From: Cymodocea nodosa
Lineage: Eukaryota > Streptophyta > Magnoliopsida > Alismatales > Cymodoceaceae
Length of the DNA stretch: 64,000 nucleotides
Direction of reading: 5' to 3'
Assembly: GCA_036874045.1 (NCBI GenBank)
Contig: CM072335.1
Coordinates: forward strand, 5,786,001 to 5,850,000
The stretch's first letter is position 1; every line of letters starts with the position of its first letter. A model generated the notes under the pieces. It worked only from the letters and a program-made list of their open reading frames with translations. It searched no databases and was not told the DNA's origin. The position numbers and the translations under genes are program-made. This document shows, one piece after another, positions 33,179 to 45,337 of the stretch.

Positions 33179-35403
33179 TGTTTAGAATGAAAAAGTGCAT
33201 ATTATTAATGGTTAAATGATGGTTAATTGCATAATATTTAGCTTATCATATGAGAATTAAGCCATTATGTTATAATTGCACTGTTATATGCTTTAATTAG
33301 AATTACTGCTTAATTTTGGGGAATTAATTTTAGTTTAGTACATTTCTGAACTGTCGGTAAGTTGCAGACTATGAAATTCCTATGTATTTGAATTTTCTAA
33401 TATTTCAGACAGTTATGTCTAACATACTGACCATATTTCGGACAGTTATGTTTAACAAACCAAACATGTCGGATAGTTATGTTTAAATTGCCGAACAGTT
33501 ATGTTTTGAAAGAATATTTTATTATTTCCTAAAGTACATGTGTCGAAACCATAATACATGACTTAAGTGAACTTTTGGTGAGTTATCTATAACTATCTGA
33601 AATTGCAGTTGGGCCTCGGACAGTTATATGTGTAACTCTCCGAAATCTCTTTTTATTTATAAAATAGCTGAGTACATGTGTCATGTTCTGGTAAAGTGAC
33701 TTAAGTGGATTTTAGGTGAGTTATCTGTAACTATCCGAAATGCATCTGAGCATCGGATAGTTAGCTCTGTAACTCTTTAAAATGTTATTTTATGATTAAA
33801 CTGCAGCTGACACGTGTCGAGATCTAGTAGATTTACTTAAGTTATATATCGGTGAGTTATCTGTAACTATCCGAAATGCATCTAGGCATTGGATAGTTAA
33901 GTTTATAACTATCTGAAATGTATCTAGGCATCAGATAGTTAAGTTTATAAGTATTTGAAATGCACCTAAGCATCAGATAGTTAAATTTATGCACGTGTTT
34001 TATAGTTAAATCAACGAAGAAAGTCCGTTGAGTTATTTCTAACTCCACAGACTATTTATTTTCTAATATGCCACTATAGCGGTTGCAAAAATAGGACAGT
34101 TGGAAGAAAAACCACGACTGCACGTATCACGCAGAGAGAAGAAAGCATCACCGTTGATATGAATGAAGGAAATCCAACCGATCATTCAAGCAGAAGCAGT
34201 TACTACTGAAGAAATATAAAAGAAAAGAAGAAAAAGAAGTAAAGGGTGTGATTGATGGACGACCAGTGTATACAGAGGAGGAGCACCAATCTTTTTGTAG
34301 ACAGTATCGGCGATTCTCTGAAGTACCACACCAACCATCGTTACCACCACCACAATCACCGACCATCGAAGGTCTGTGATGATACTTTCTTGATGTCGAG
34401 TCGATTCCGAGCCAAACACAGTGCCTAACAACCACTGTGAGGAGTGATCGCGTCGCGGGAAGGGAAGCCATTTTCACCAAGCACCAACTCATATTTCAGG
34501 AGATTGTAAAGCTTTTAGCCTTGGCTTCGGGTTGATACCTGTATGCTGAAGAGGAGATCATCTTGCAATTCTGGACTCGGGATTCTATAGGGAGAGGAGA
34601 CATAATTGTAAGTGGTTTAATTTTCAATGGTGTAATTGCATTGCAAGTAGTGTCGAAAGTATTTACTGCCAAATGAGATTACTTTACATTTCACCTTTCG
34701 CTCATTTCCATGTTCATATTAAAACAAAAATACAAAAACAATTTATCTATGTTTGTATGTTGTACTTGAGTGTTGTATCCTGATTAATGTTATCTTTGTC
34801 AGTGTTGTGATTGTTTTATGTTGTTTTAGTTTTACAGTTTACTGAAATTGGTTCGTTCAAAAGACTTAAAGATTTTAATGGTTACTATTTGAATTATCTG
34901 AATGTTGTATTGCTTAATGATAAATCCAATGTTAACTAGCATTAAAGAGCTTAATTGATGTTATTTACAATCTATGGAATCGCCCAATAGTTGGCTGAAT
35001 TCCTTTGTAAATAGCAGTATTAAAAAGAAAAGACAAGCTCGTGGAGTTTACTTAAGTCCACGAGGTTAGTCTGTTGAGTTAGCCATAACTCAACGAACTT
35101 TGTCCGTTGAGTTAGCTGTAATTCAACGGAGGGCTTATTGAATATATAAATTTGATTGTTAACAAACGAATAGTTCTCAAATTTTTCAGCAATTCCCTAT
35201 GGGATTGACTTGTACTTGCACACTGATACAATAGACATTATGCACTTGCAATTAAAGTACAAATTGGAATTAATATCTAAATTGTATTAAAGGTTGTTTG
35301 TTTACTTTTAAAAGAAAGAATAGTCATAAAGATAAATTAACTAAATAAAAACAGAAGTAACAAATCCAAGTTTTTCTAGTGTAGTACTAGGAAAACACAA
35401 ACA
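33179..35403 (+). repeat. Element A 3' LTR (long type)
   Basis: 2225 bp, tgttt...aaaca, followed by the TSD. Keeps the three ~137-bp U3 repeats (near 33576, 33714 and 33850) and the long-type cggacagttatgtttaac stretch. Partner of 5400-7639. Confidence 0.85.
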
Positions 35404-35408
35404 CTTGT
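35404..35408. repeat. Target-site duplication of element A, right copy
   Basis: cttgt, identical to 5395-5399. Confidence 0.85.
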
Positions 35409-35589
35409 TGTTTAGAATGAAAAAGTGCATAATATTAAGGGTTAAATGATGGTTAATTGCATAATATTTAGCTTGTCATATGAGAATTAAGCTATTATGT
35501 TATAATTGCAATGTTATATACTTTAATGAAAAAATCTGCATAAATTTAGGGAATTAACGTTAATTAAGTACATTCTGAACTGTCGGTGA
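35409..35589 (+). mobile_element. 5' fragment of another Athila-like LTR
   Basis: Starts tgtttagaatg and follows the LTR 5' end for about 180 bases to gaactgtcggtga, then passes into RLP sequence. It lies directly right of the element A target-site duplication, so an LTR was probably already at this site, or was left by a second event, when A inserted. Confidence 0.7.
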
Positions 35590-35591
35590 AA

Positions 35592-36838
35592 AAGAAACAC
35601 CAATTGGCTCATATTAAGGATAAATTTGATTGTAAGGAAAGAAATGCCAATTGGCTCATGTTTACGAAATGAGATTTTGATAGAATGAACCCATATCACT
35701 CAAGCAACAATGTTGTCAATTTTGATAATCCACCAAAACATTTTGGGAAATCCACTCCATTGATGTTATCATTCCCACTTATAGCAAGAGTTTTGAGCAA
35801 AGACAAGTTACATAATGACTTTGGAACAGATCCATTAAATTTGTTGAAAGAAAGAATTAAAAGTTGCAATGTTGATAAATTTTCAAGAAATGTAGGAGTA
35901 GATCCGCTGATGTTATTAAAAGAAAGGTCTAAATGTTTCAACGATGATAAAATTCCAAAAGATGTGGGAATGGATCTAATGATGTTATTATAAGAAAGGT
36001 CTAAATATTACAACGATGATAAATTTTCAAGAAATGTGGAGATGGATCCAATGATGTTATTACGAGAAAAGTCTAAATGTTGTAACGATGATAAATTCCC
36101 AATAAAAGAATGAATAGGTCCATTAAATTTGTTGAAATAAAGATCTAAGTATTGCAATGACGAGAAATTTCCGATAAGAGAAGGAATAGATCCATTGAAT
36201 TTGTTAAAAGAAAAAGTCAATTTATGTAGTGATAGCATTGATTCGATGAAAGCAGGAATGTGACCTTGCAACCGACAATGAGACAAATCTAAAATTTGCA
36301 ATGATGGGAAATGAAGCGAAAGTGACTTGGAGAATCTTTCGATCTTGCAATGGGAACATATTAACTTAGATAAAAAAGGTAATTTATTGAGTGATTGAAT
36401 CCATTGAGACGACGAATTCTCAAGCTGGGAATAGCTCGTATCGATGTATTCTAAAGAGAGGAGTCGTCGAAGCCACCTTGCATCATGAATTTTGATCAAA
36501 CCATAAGGTTCGTCAAAAATGGAACCAGTAACTATATAATTTGAAAGATCAAGTTGGACTAAGTTGGAGAGATTTCCAAGGGAGGAAGGTACAATTCCAT
36601 GGAAATATGAAGTAGAAAGGTTTAGATACCTCAACTCCTTAAAGCAACCTACGAAGGATGGGATGCTGCAATTCTTGAAATTGTTGGAGCTGAAGTCCAA
36701 GCGTTGTAATCGTGTCAAGCGACATAAGGTAGGTTGATGGAACTTCTCACAACCTCTCGTCACTCTCAAATTCATGCCACGAAGGTCGAGCTCCACGATG
36801 TGGCCAGTCTGATCATCACACCCAAACTCCACGCAAAC
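35592..36838 (-). pseudogene. RLP pseudogene, 5' part (LRR array)
   Basis: Minus-strand LRRs nearly identical to residues about 75-480 of the intact RLP: CDDQTGHIVELDLRG, GCEKFHQPTLCRLTRLQRLD, and many FNKFNG-type repeats. Signal peptide and the first part of the N-terminal LRR cap are missing; homology stops at 36838. Frame breaks at about 36110, 36006 and 35990, and a small local duplication of 'ccaattggctcat' sequence at 35600-35665. The segment between this piece and 4683-5394 (about 970 bases in the paralogue, including its intron) is lost. The lack of a signal peptide and the split by element A make it non-functional. Confidence 0.85.
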
Positions 36839-37317
36839 CGTTTAAATGTGTTTTGATGAATGATGACTTGATGTCAACATGTTAGATGAATTTATAAATG
36901 GAATAATTTATTTCTTCTGTGTTGATTTATTTAAATGTTTTGATTTAGTAATACCTAGGTTTAATTTAATATATTTACTAAAAAATACATAAAACATTAA
37001 AAAAACTAAAAATTATTAATAATATTTTAAAATTTTATAATATTAATTATAAAAAATAACTAATATTATATTAATCATTATTATATTATTATTTCTGATC
37101 AGTAAAAAAATTTTTCAATGTTAGACATTTGACCGTTCCTAACATTACTAAAAAATTTAAATAAAAAGAAAATCTTTTCTGAACGTTTTCAAACATTCGG
37201 TTCCACGGGCCGTCCACGAGCTGTCCATGGGTCGGCCCGAATGTGACCCGTATGGGTCGAGTTAGACTGGTCCGAAATAATATTTTCGGTTGAACCCAGT
37301 CTAGCCCAACCTGTAGT
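36839..37317. other. AT-rich intergenic with an inverted GC-rich motif
   Basis: Very AT-rich to 37180, then cgggccgtccacgag ... gggtcggcccg, a loose inverted repeat. No gene supported. Confidence 0.4.
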
Positions 37318-37890
37318 ATGTATGGATTTAAGATTTTTGGGCTTACATGTCTATTTGAAGCTTCTTCCACCACCGCCTCCTCTTCCATTCGCACGACGGG
37401 CGGCCTTCCCCGATGGACGACGTTGCGCCGATGCGACCGAGTCTTTCGTCACTTCCTTTGCAAAGGATCCTGCGCAAGGAATCGAGCTGTCCGCAAGGGT
37501 TGCTATAAAACTCCCTCGCCAGCGACCTCCAAAAATTATCTGGATCCAACCACGATCTCGTCGGAAAACCACGTCGAACACCTTTGATAACCCATCTGCG
37601 ACCTTCCCAACCACCATTCGTGCGCCACTGCACATTGTTGCCGATCATAACCTCACCTGTATGCACATCACTGCCGCTTGTGCACAACCTCCTCCGTCCG
37701 ACCACCCGATCAAACCACCCTTGTACGCCAGCCCGTCTGCAGCCAACTCCCCTTCGTGGATGCCCGTCGTGCCACTGGGAGACCCACCTCCCTTTGTTCG
37801 GCCTAACAGCTCTCAGTCTGTGGCACCCAAAACGCCTCACTTCCGGAAGCCCCTTTCTGCAGTCTCCACCGCACCAACGTGAGTTCGGAC
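37318..37890 (+). other. GC-rich island with overlapping open frames on both strands
   Basis: Base composition changes abruptly to GC-rich. Open frames of 186 codons (plus, 37322) and 165 codons (minus, 37840-37343) overlap. The plus frame is rich in P, S and A and shows no domain I recognise. A donor-like caac|gtgagt at about 37879 is followed by intron-like T-rich sequence. This looks like the 5' exon and intron of a host gene fragment carried here by a transposon, but neither strand can be chosen with confidence. Confidence 0.3.
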
Positions 37891-38645
37891 GTCCTCCTCC
37901 TCAAGCGACTGTCGTGATTCTTATGATTTGCTCTTTTGTAATGTTCTCCATCGGTTGCCAAAACAGGTCTGATTCTTATGCACACATGATTATTCTGTAA
38001 CAATCTGCTCTTAATCTGACCTTTGGATTTCTGTCTGCATATTTTTGCCTAGAAGCATACTTCCTGTATTTCAATCTAACATCTTATTTGCTATGTTTCG
38101 GCTTACGGATTCGAAGATACGAATTTTTCAATTTGATATGTATCTGCAATTTTCCGCTGCTGCGATTGTTGCATACGTATCATTCTTCTTTATAAATCTA
38201 TTTTCGATTAAGCCATTAGATCTTTGTCCATTCATCATAAACTTGCCTGTTCGTTCTATATCAATCTGCTCTTAATGCAGCCATTGGAGCTCTGTTTCCT
38301 TATTTTTCAGTATATGTATTACCTTCCAAATATGTTTGACTCGGACATGTTATCAATTTTTCTAAAAATTGCTTGGACAATTAAATTCCTTGTTAAACTA
38401 TTCGGTTATATCCCTTGTACATTATATAAACACACACAAACCAAAAAATCAACTTTAAAAAACTAAAAATTTGAATTTTGATGGCCATTTATCAAAAGAT
38501 GAAGTATCATTTATTATAACTAATTCTTTTTAAGAAATTATAGTAATTATTATTTATTATAACAACTAATATACTTTCATCTTCAAATTTTGTCAAGAAA
38601 TGCAGGTAAGCCGTTAATGAACTTTCAAAAACTATAGAAGATGAT
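37891..38645. other. Intergenic, intron-like sequence
   Basis: T-rich, with two similar segments (atctgctcttaatctgacc at 38001, aatctgctcttaatgcagcc at 38264). No gene supported. Confidence 0.4.
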
Positions 38646-38936
38646 TTATGCTCTTACTAGAAAATTGTTACTAGACTACTTGGTTTTAACAACCACAACC
38701 CTTGTTGATATTCAATCGGCTTCCCATGGTATAATAGATTATCATAGTACCATGGCAAAATAGATTTCTTTTGAAAAAAAGACAGCACATGCAAACAAGT
38801 CCTCCAAAGAAGAAAAACATGTTGAGTACAATAGATTTAATAGGTTCATTAAAAATAACTACTTATTGATAACAAATATATATCTTGGCATGAAGAGTAG
38901 TTGAGATGATCAACCATAGAGGTCATCTTGCTAATA
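38646..38936. repeat. Duplicated RLP 3' flank, copy 2
   Basis: Close match to 4375-4682, downstream of the RLP pseudogene. Probable 3' untranslated region plus flank of the RLP on the minus strand. Confidence 0.75.
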
Positions 38937-41900
38937 TCACTTCACCATCCTTCTGATTGGTTGAATAATTCTCGTGTATAGCATTAGGCTGGTGTCACTT
39001 AAAAATTGGAGATAGGGATACCTCCATGTTTTCTTAAAGAAAAAGATGCCATAGAATGTCCAAAATCCAACAATAAAACCAAAAACACCAGTCATATAAA
39101 GCCATAGCTCCTCTGTTTCGTCATCATCGTCCTTGTTCTCACTCTTTGGATTTCGATTCTGCCCTTCTACACAATTTTTAGATAATGGAGGCCCACATAA
39201 ATTAGGGTTACCTATGTAAGAGACATTCCTAAATGTTAAGAATTGGTTGCCTGTAGGAATCTTCCCTGAGAGGTTGTTCAATGATAGGTTGAAGTAAGAC
39301 AATGATGTCATCTTTGTCATCTCTTGAGGAATTTGTCCAAAGAGTTCATTTCTAGATAGATCTAGTGTTTCCAACCACAACAAACTGCTAAGTGTCTTTG
39401 GTATGGTACTTTTCAACTGATTTGCAGATAAATTTATATTTGACAAGCCGAGTAGATCTCCAAATTCTTTGGGAATAACTCCGGACAAGTTATTTTTAGA
39501 GAGGTCGATCTTTGTAACTAGTGAAAGCACATTGCCACTGTATGAATACTCTCTTCCTTTTGTGTTTAGTGTTACATTTTCTTTATAGTCAACGAATACT
39601 TGGAAGTGGTAATTGTCTCCTTTTAAGCCATAAGTGTTGCTCACGATTGAGTCTATTGACTTGTGTACAACTCTCATGGCCTTGAAATCCCCTATTGTCT
39701 TTGGTATCAAACCTGATAAGTTATTATTTCCAAGATCCAGTACATGAAGTGATTCTAGTCTTGATAATGTATGTGAAATATTCCCAAAAAATATATTTGA
39801 TCTCAAGTTTAAAATCTTTAGAGACAACATACTTTCTGCTATCCAAGATGGTATCAATCCGTTTAACTTGTTCTCATGAAGATCAAGGATTATCAAATTT
39901 CTACACTTGCTCAAGGAACTTGGTAGACTTCCATATAGTTCATTACTCTCCAATTGCAATACTTTCAAAGTACACTGATTTTCCTGTATGCTAGGAATTG
40001 TACCGTTAAATCTGTTGCTTCCCAAATGAAGGATGTCTTTCACTTTCATTAGGCAATTAGGAATCTCTCCAAAGAAATTATTTTTGGACAAATCCAATAC
40101 TCTCAAATTTTGCACTTCACACAACAATAACGAGATGCCACCAAAAAGGTTGGCGTTGTTGGAAAGAGACAAAGAGCTCAATGTAGGCGTCATCCTTGAG
40201 ATGGTAGATAGCCAATTAGATCCTAGAAATATTAAACCAAGAAATGATTAAATTAGACAAGGTAAACAAAAATTATGTCAATCTACTACATTTATAATGG
40301 AAAGAAATATGATTGGATGTGTTACCTTCAAATTTGTTGGAACTCAAATCAACCATTTGCAATGCACTATTGGAATTTGTGGCATTTGGTATTTCTCCAA
40401 CCATGTCATTGGAAGCCACATTCAATATTGAAAGAGAGGAAGAGAAGTTCCAAATCCAGGCTGGAAGGTTGCCAGTGATGCAAACATTTTTTAGTCTCAG
40501 AGATTGGACCTTTTCTTGTGTATGGATCCACGAAGGGAATACATTATGGTTCACTCTCCATGATTGAATACTTAAATACTGTAGACTAAATGGTGGGACC
40601 CAATTCGAAGAGGATATGTTGAGTGTCGATGATAAGTTTGATTGTAAGGAAAGAAATGCCAATTGGCTCATGTTTACGAAATGAGATTCTGATAGAATGA
40701 ACCCATGCCCCTCAAGGGTCAATGACATCAATTTTGATAATCCACCAAAACATTTTGGGAAATCCACTCCATTGATGTTATCATTCCCACTTATAGCAAG
40801 AGTTTCGAGCAAAGACAAGTTACATAGTGACTTTGGAATAGATCCATTAAATTTGTTGAAAGAAAGAACTAAATGTTGCAATGTTGATAAATTTTCAAGA
40901 AATGTAGGAATAGATCCACTGATGTTATTAAAAGAAAGGTCTAAATGTTTTAACGATGATAAATTTCCAAAAGATGTGGGAATGGATCCAATGATGTTAT
41001 TATGAGAAAAGTCTAAATGTTGCAACGATGATAAATTCCCAATAAAAGAAGGAATCGGTCCATTAAATTTGTTGAAAGAAAGATCTAAGTATTGCAATAA
41101 CGAGAAATTCTCAATAAAAGAAGGAATAGATCCATTGAATTTGTTAAAAGAAAGAGTCAATTTACGTAGTGATAGCATTGATTCGATGAAAGCAGGAATG
41201 TGACCTTGCAATTGACAATGAGACAAATCTAAAATTTGCAGTGATGGGAAATGAAGCAAAAGTGACTTGGGGAATCTTTCGATCTTGCAATGGGAACATA
41301 TTAACTTAGATAAAAAAGGCAATTTATTAAGTGATTGAATCCATTGAGATGACGAATTCTCAAGCTGGGAATAGCTCATATCGATGTATTCTAAAGAGAG
41401 GAGTTGTCGAAACCACCTTGCATCATGAATTTTGATCAGACCATAAGGTTCGTCAAAAATGGAACCACTAACTATTTTTTTTGAAAGATCAACTTCGACC
41501 AAGTTGGAGAGATTTTTTGAAAGATCAAGTTGGACTAAGTTGGAGAGATTTCCAAGGGAGGAAGGTACAATTCCATGGAAATATGAAGTAGAAAGGTTTA
41601 GATACCTCAACTCCTTAAAGCAACCTACGAAGGATGGGATGCTGCAATTCTTGAAATTGTTGGAGCTGAAGTCCAAGCGTTGTAATCGTGTCAAGCGACA
41701 TAAGGTAGGTTGATGGAGCTTCTCACAACCTCTCGTCACTCCCAAATTCATGCCACGAAGGTCGAGCTCCACGATGTGGCCAGTCTGGTCATCACACCCA
41801 ACTCCACGCCAACCGCTGCAACAATCATCGGTACTACTAGTCGTCCAGGTGTCGAGTTTCCCTTGTGGATCGTGAAGTCCAAGCTTGAACTGCAAAAGAG

Positions 41901-42027
41901 CTTCCCTCTCTGTTGCGATGCAGTGATCACCATGGGTGTCACAGAATACGACTTCCACGAGCATGGCTGACCACCAGTACACCAGCACCAACAGGATGAA
42001 GTTCGAAGCAGCTGTTGTTCTCGCCAT
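38937..42027 (-). CDS. LRR receptor-like protein (Cf/EIX type), intact, two exons
   Basis: Exon 1 is 42027-40326, exon 2 is 40222-38937, joined in frame (K F E | G S N W) to give 995 codons. The ATG at 42027 is chosen because a hydrophobic signal peptide (residues about 9-29) follows. Domains: N-terminal LRR cap with TEREALLQFK (39-48) and CCSGWRGVGC (69-78); a long array of more than twenty LRRs; an island region with TKGREYSYSG before the last LRRs; NLCGPPLSKNC; an acidic juxtamembrane stretch; one membrane helix (about 940-963) with the GVFGFIVG small-residue motif; a 32-residue basic tail. No kinase domain. RLPs of this type sit in the plasma membrane, recognise microbial molecules at the cell surface and signal through partner kinases (SOBIR1/BAK1 in known cases). 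Ligand unknown. Its duplicate is the pseudogene split between 4683 and 36838. Confidence 0.9.
40223..40325 (-). other. RLP intron
   Basis: 103 nt on the minus strand, gaag|gtaaca ... atttctag|gatc. Removal keeps the LRR frame. Both adjoining exons are open, and without splicing the frame would stop. Confidence 0.85.
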
Positions 42028-42845
42028 GATCAGCAAGCTAGCGATCGAGGCAAGCTACCGGCAAGTGCGTATAAATTTTGTGGGAATGAAAACAGGCATT
42101 ATTCACAGTTGTCCTAGATATTTTGCTTAAATAATCTTACCGACCCATTATTTCAAACTTTAATTCAAGTGTATTTTTCCAAGTAAAAGTCTTCATTGAG
42201 GTCGCTCTTTTTCCCCGTGCTACTTTTTTCTACGTTTGAATTCATACGTACAAACACAAACGCCCACTTTTTTCTTTCTTCATGGGACCGATAAAAATGA
42301 CCGATAGGTTGAATTCAAATTGGACACGAAACTACCGGCTTTTTCTTTCTAGAGACCGTTTTGAGGACTGAATTGTTGGTTCGTTCCTTGTGCATAATAC
42401 ATATACACGCAGCAAAAAATCAAATTAAAAATTACTGAAATTTTGAATTTCTATCTTAACTGATGGAACGCATGTCATTTGTTAAGAGCGATTCGTTTCT
42501 TAGGTCTTCCTTTGAGAAGGATGCATCGTCTACATCGTGTCTATACATCAAAATACACAAAGAATTTTAAATTTAAACGATTTCACTATTTGTAAAAGAA
42601 TATATAAAGTTTTTGTGTACAATCAACACTATAAATAAAATCGATAGAATATATAAATAATCTGCCACTAAGGTTCACAAAATATGTTTGGAGAGTTTAT
42701 GCTCATGTCAGAGCATTTTCAATAGTTTAGAATGATATCCAGAAGCCTTTGACAACCAAAACCTATGTAAGGGCATTTTGGTCATTTTTTGGTAGAGGAT
42801 GTTTCAGGGTCTTTTTTCCAATAGCTTGACACTTGTGTTTGTTTT
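42028..42845. other. RLP upstream region
   Basis: Upstream of the RLP start on the minus strand. I see no convincing TATA box or other gene. The sequence becomes low-complexity AT-rich beyond 42500. Confidence 0.4.
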
Positions 42846-43380
42846 CATGTCGGGAAGGTATATCTTTCAGATAGTTCAAACTCATATTTGGGAATATGTC
42901 ATATTTTAATATAAATAAGGGCAATTTGGTAAATTTACTTATGCATGAGGGTATTATAAGATCTTACCCTCAATATTTTGGCAATCATATATGTTCATGT
43001 CAAAACATATCTTTTAGATAATTTACGCTTATATTTGGAAACATTTTATAATTTTAGATAATTTAAAAAAGCACTTTAATATTTTAACATAAGAAAGAGT
43101 ATTTTAATAATATTAATTATGCATGATGACGTTTTAGGATCTTACCCTCGATATTTTGATATTCATATACATTTAAGTCAAAATATATTTCTTAAATAGT
43201 CTAGATTATATTTAGAAGCACTTTATAATTTTAAATAGTTTAAACTCATTTAAGAGCATTTGGATATTTTAATATAGGTAAGGATATTTTCATAATTTTT
43301 CCTATGCATGAAGGTATTTTATAGTTTTCCCCTCATTATTTTGACATTCTATATATTTTCATGTCAAAATAAATTTTTAG
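42846..43380 (+). repeat. Diverged tandem repeat, unit about 150-185 bp
   Basis: Units start at catgtcgggaagg (42846), catgtcaaaacat (42996), aagtcaaaatata (43175) and a partial catgtcaaaataa (43360). Shared order: a 'tttagatagtttaa' segment, an 'ttataattttaa' segment, 'ttttaatata...aagg', 'tatgcatga', then 'atcttaccctc.atattttg'. Probably a decayed minisatellite or tandem unit of a repeat element. Confidence 0.7.
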
Positions 43381-43825
43381 AACACTACTATTTTTAGTAT
43401 TCTACATCATCATAATTATTTTTATCTACTTTTGTTTTAGTAGGTTTTTTTTCTCATTTTTCTCGTTCCGGTGGTGGGATTTTCATTTTTATAATAATAA
43501 TGTTGTGGCAAGAGGATCGATTATGTAAATTTCAAATACAATCAGATAAAAATGAACGTTTTGATCAGAGGCATTTTTGCAAAATAACGTACAAATTCAA
43601 TGAGTTTATCTTTAATAATGCTAGTCGATGATGGTTTTTCAATATTTTAGTCAAAAGATCAATACTCTTAGTTCTAAATTACGAAAGTTGAAACATCTAC
43701 AAGTAATAATGCTAAATCTAAAAAAAGATTTACTTTATAATCAAAGTTTACAATAAAGATAAAAGATATCGAAGATGATACTATAATGGAGAAGGTCTAT
43801 TACTATTATCTGTAATATAGACTTT
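43381..43825. other. AT-rich spacer before the hAT relic
   Basis: No ORF supported. Could include the 5' end of the hAT element; terminal inverted repeats were not found by eye. Confidence 0.4.
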
Positions 43826-44721
43826 TCTTTCAAAACTTCAAATAATATAAGTCATTCATCTAAACATTTAGCTAATTGTTTATTAAAAAATCTTCAAAAA
43901 AATAAAATAATTCAAACATAAATTAATTTTAATTCTAAAGGTAATATGATATAATGATATTATGATTTTAAGAATGTTAGAGAACTACATATTAAATTTA
44001 TTGTTGTTCAAAATTTACCTATTAATTTTGGTGATAGTCAACATTTTCAAAATTATATTTCATAAGCTTATTATCCACAATTTAAAAATATTTTTAGAGA
44101 TACAACTAGGCAAGATATTTTTAATTTTTATAATAAACTTAGAATGAAACTAATTAATATAACAGGTTCTATTAATACATTTATAACATGTACATTTGAT
44201 ATTTAGAAAGTTAGAAGTAAAATAAGATATATTAATGTTACTGTATATTTTATTGAAGATAATTAGGTTTTACAAAAAATATTAATAAGATTTAGAAGAA
44301 TAAATCATCCTTAAAATATTTTTTCTACTATCATTAAAATTTTTGAATTTTATAGAATTAAAGAAAAAGTAGGTAGTATTACATTTGATAATGCATCTCC
44401 TAATACTACAACTATCCTTATGTTTAAAAATAGATTATTCCACCAAATGGTTTTGTTTTATTTCACCAAAGATGTATATGATATATAATTAATTTTATAG
44501 TTCAAGTCGATGTTGAAGAAATAAAATCTTTTGTAGAAAATATTAAAGTACATTATTTTATATTTTAATTGGTGGTAGATGTCAACAAGAATTATGTATG
44601 TGATTCTTTTGATTTACCACACAAGACATTTATAATAAATGTTCCTCATAGGTGAAATTCTTTATATTTAATGTTAAATAATTGTTTATCTTATAAAGAA
44701 ACTATAAAAACTTATTATAGT
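43826..44721 (+). pseudogene. hAT-family transposase pseudogene
   Basis: Read with several frame changes: a BED-finger-like end (SHSSKHLANCLLKN), LPINFGDSQHFQNYI, YYPQFK, an RYINVTVYFIEDN stretch, VGSITFDNASPNTTTI, and VPHRWNSLYLML in which W is a stop. These match in order the plant hAT transposase landmarks (H..F..Y, P.F, vt.HfID, DNASsN, vptRWNStylML). Many stops. The 3' part, including the dimerisation domain, is missing because copia fragment C0 adjoins at 44722. Confidence 0.75.
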
Positions 44722-45337
44722 TGTAAGATCGAAATGCTACACAAGAGAGAGGTGAATTGTGTTTTTCAATATTTTTATATATAATCGAAACTTCAATATT
44801 AAAAACAAGTTGAGACATTATTTTATTCAAATCTTTTTATTCAATGTTTCAATCATAATATACAATTTAATTCTCCTCAGAAATTATAGATGTAATGATA
44901 TAACAAGTATAACAAACAAATGACATTACATTCATCTATTCCTCTTAAGAATATCTCCTATTGCATTACATATTTTATCACCTAGATACCTAATATCATT
45001 TTTGATTTCATTCAATGTTACATCTAAGTTAAAAGGTAGCTTGAGTTGCTGTTGTACTTTATCTGAATAATTTTGCTATTATTTTGTTGTTACTGTAGCT
45101 GTTTTTGGTATTTTTGCAAATCCCTAATACTAAAAGCTCTTATGCCCTTTATTTCAGATGACCATTCAGATAAATATAATTGACTTGTAATAATTCAACA
45201 TATAGCATCACCATAAAATAACTTTGAACTCATATATTGTAGTTGATACGTGAAAACATCAAACCAATTAATCTAAATTCTATGAAGTATTTCATAAGTT
45301 AGATATAAACAACTTCTGCTTACTTCTAGATTATGTC
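44722..45337 (-). mobile_element. C0: minus-strand copia (Sirevirus-like) fragment
   Basis: On the minus strand, 45337 to about 44960 is the end of an ORF-T homologue (the FDVFTYQLQYMSSKLFYGD segment and KGIRAFS) colinear with C2 at 61970-62370. It is followed, after a deletion, by the last ~170 bases of a copia LTR ending at 44722 (reverse complement ...gatcttaca). It lies inside the hAT relic and is in turn interrupted by C1 at 45338. ORF-T is thus present in at least two separate copia copies. Confidence 0.8.

Larger units (their letters stand above)
5400..35403 (+). mobile_element. Element A: Athila-like Ty3/gypsy retrotransposon, interrupted by nested insertions
   Basis: Bounded by two long LTRs (5400-7639 and 33179-35403) and a perfect 5-bp duplication. 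PBS at 7647, PPT at 33165. Order of parts: zinc knuckle-protease-RT (7736-10525), element B (10526-23517), RNase H (23518-23904), ORF-T remnant (23905-26010), a promoter-like region split by a solo LTR (26562-28356), leader exon, gag, F-box pseudogene, conserved noncoding module, PPT. The tRNA-Asp-type PBS, the protease and Gag types and the gaggacaatgc...ggggggagg motif near 31847-31885 place it with Athila/Tat elements. Integrase is missing: RNase H runs directly into ORF-T. Gag lies downstream of pol, which is not the usual Athila order. Excluding the nested insertions, the element is about 15.2 kb. Confidence 0.85.

Noticed and set aside
37089-37394. Minus-strand frame of 101 codons
   Set aside because: Crosses a sharp composition change and has no recognisable motif; likely chance.
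42846-43380. CRISPR-like array
   Set aside because: Units are long, diverged and without constant short repeats; this is a plant nuclear tandem repeat.
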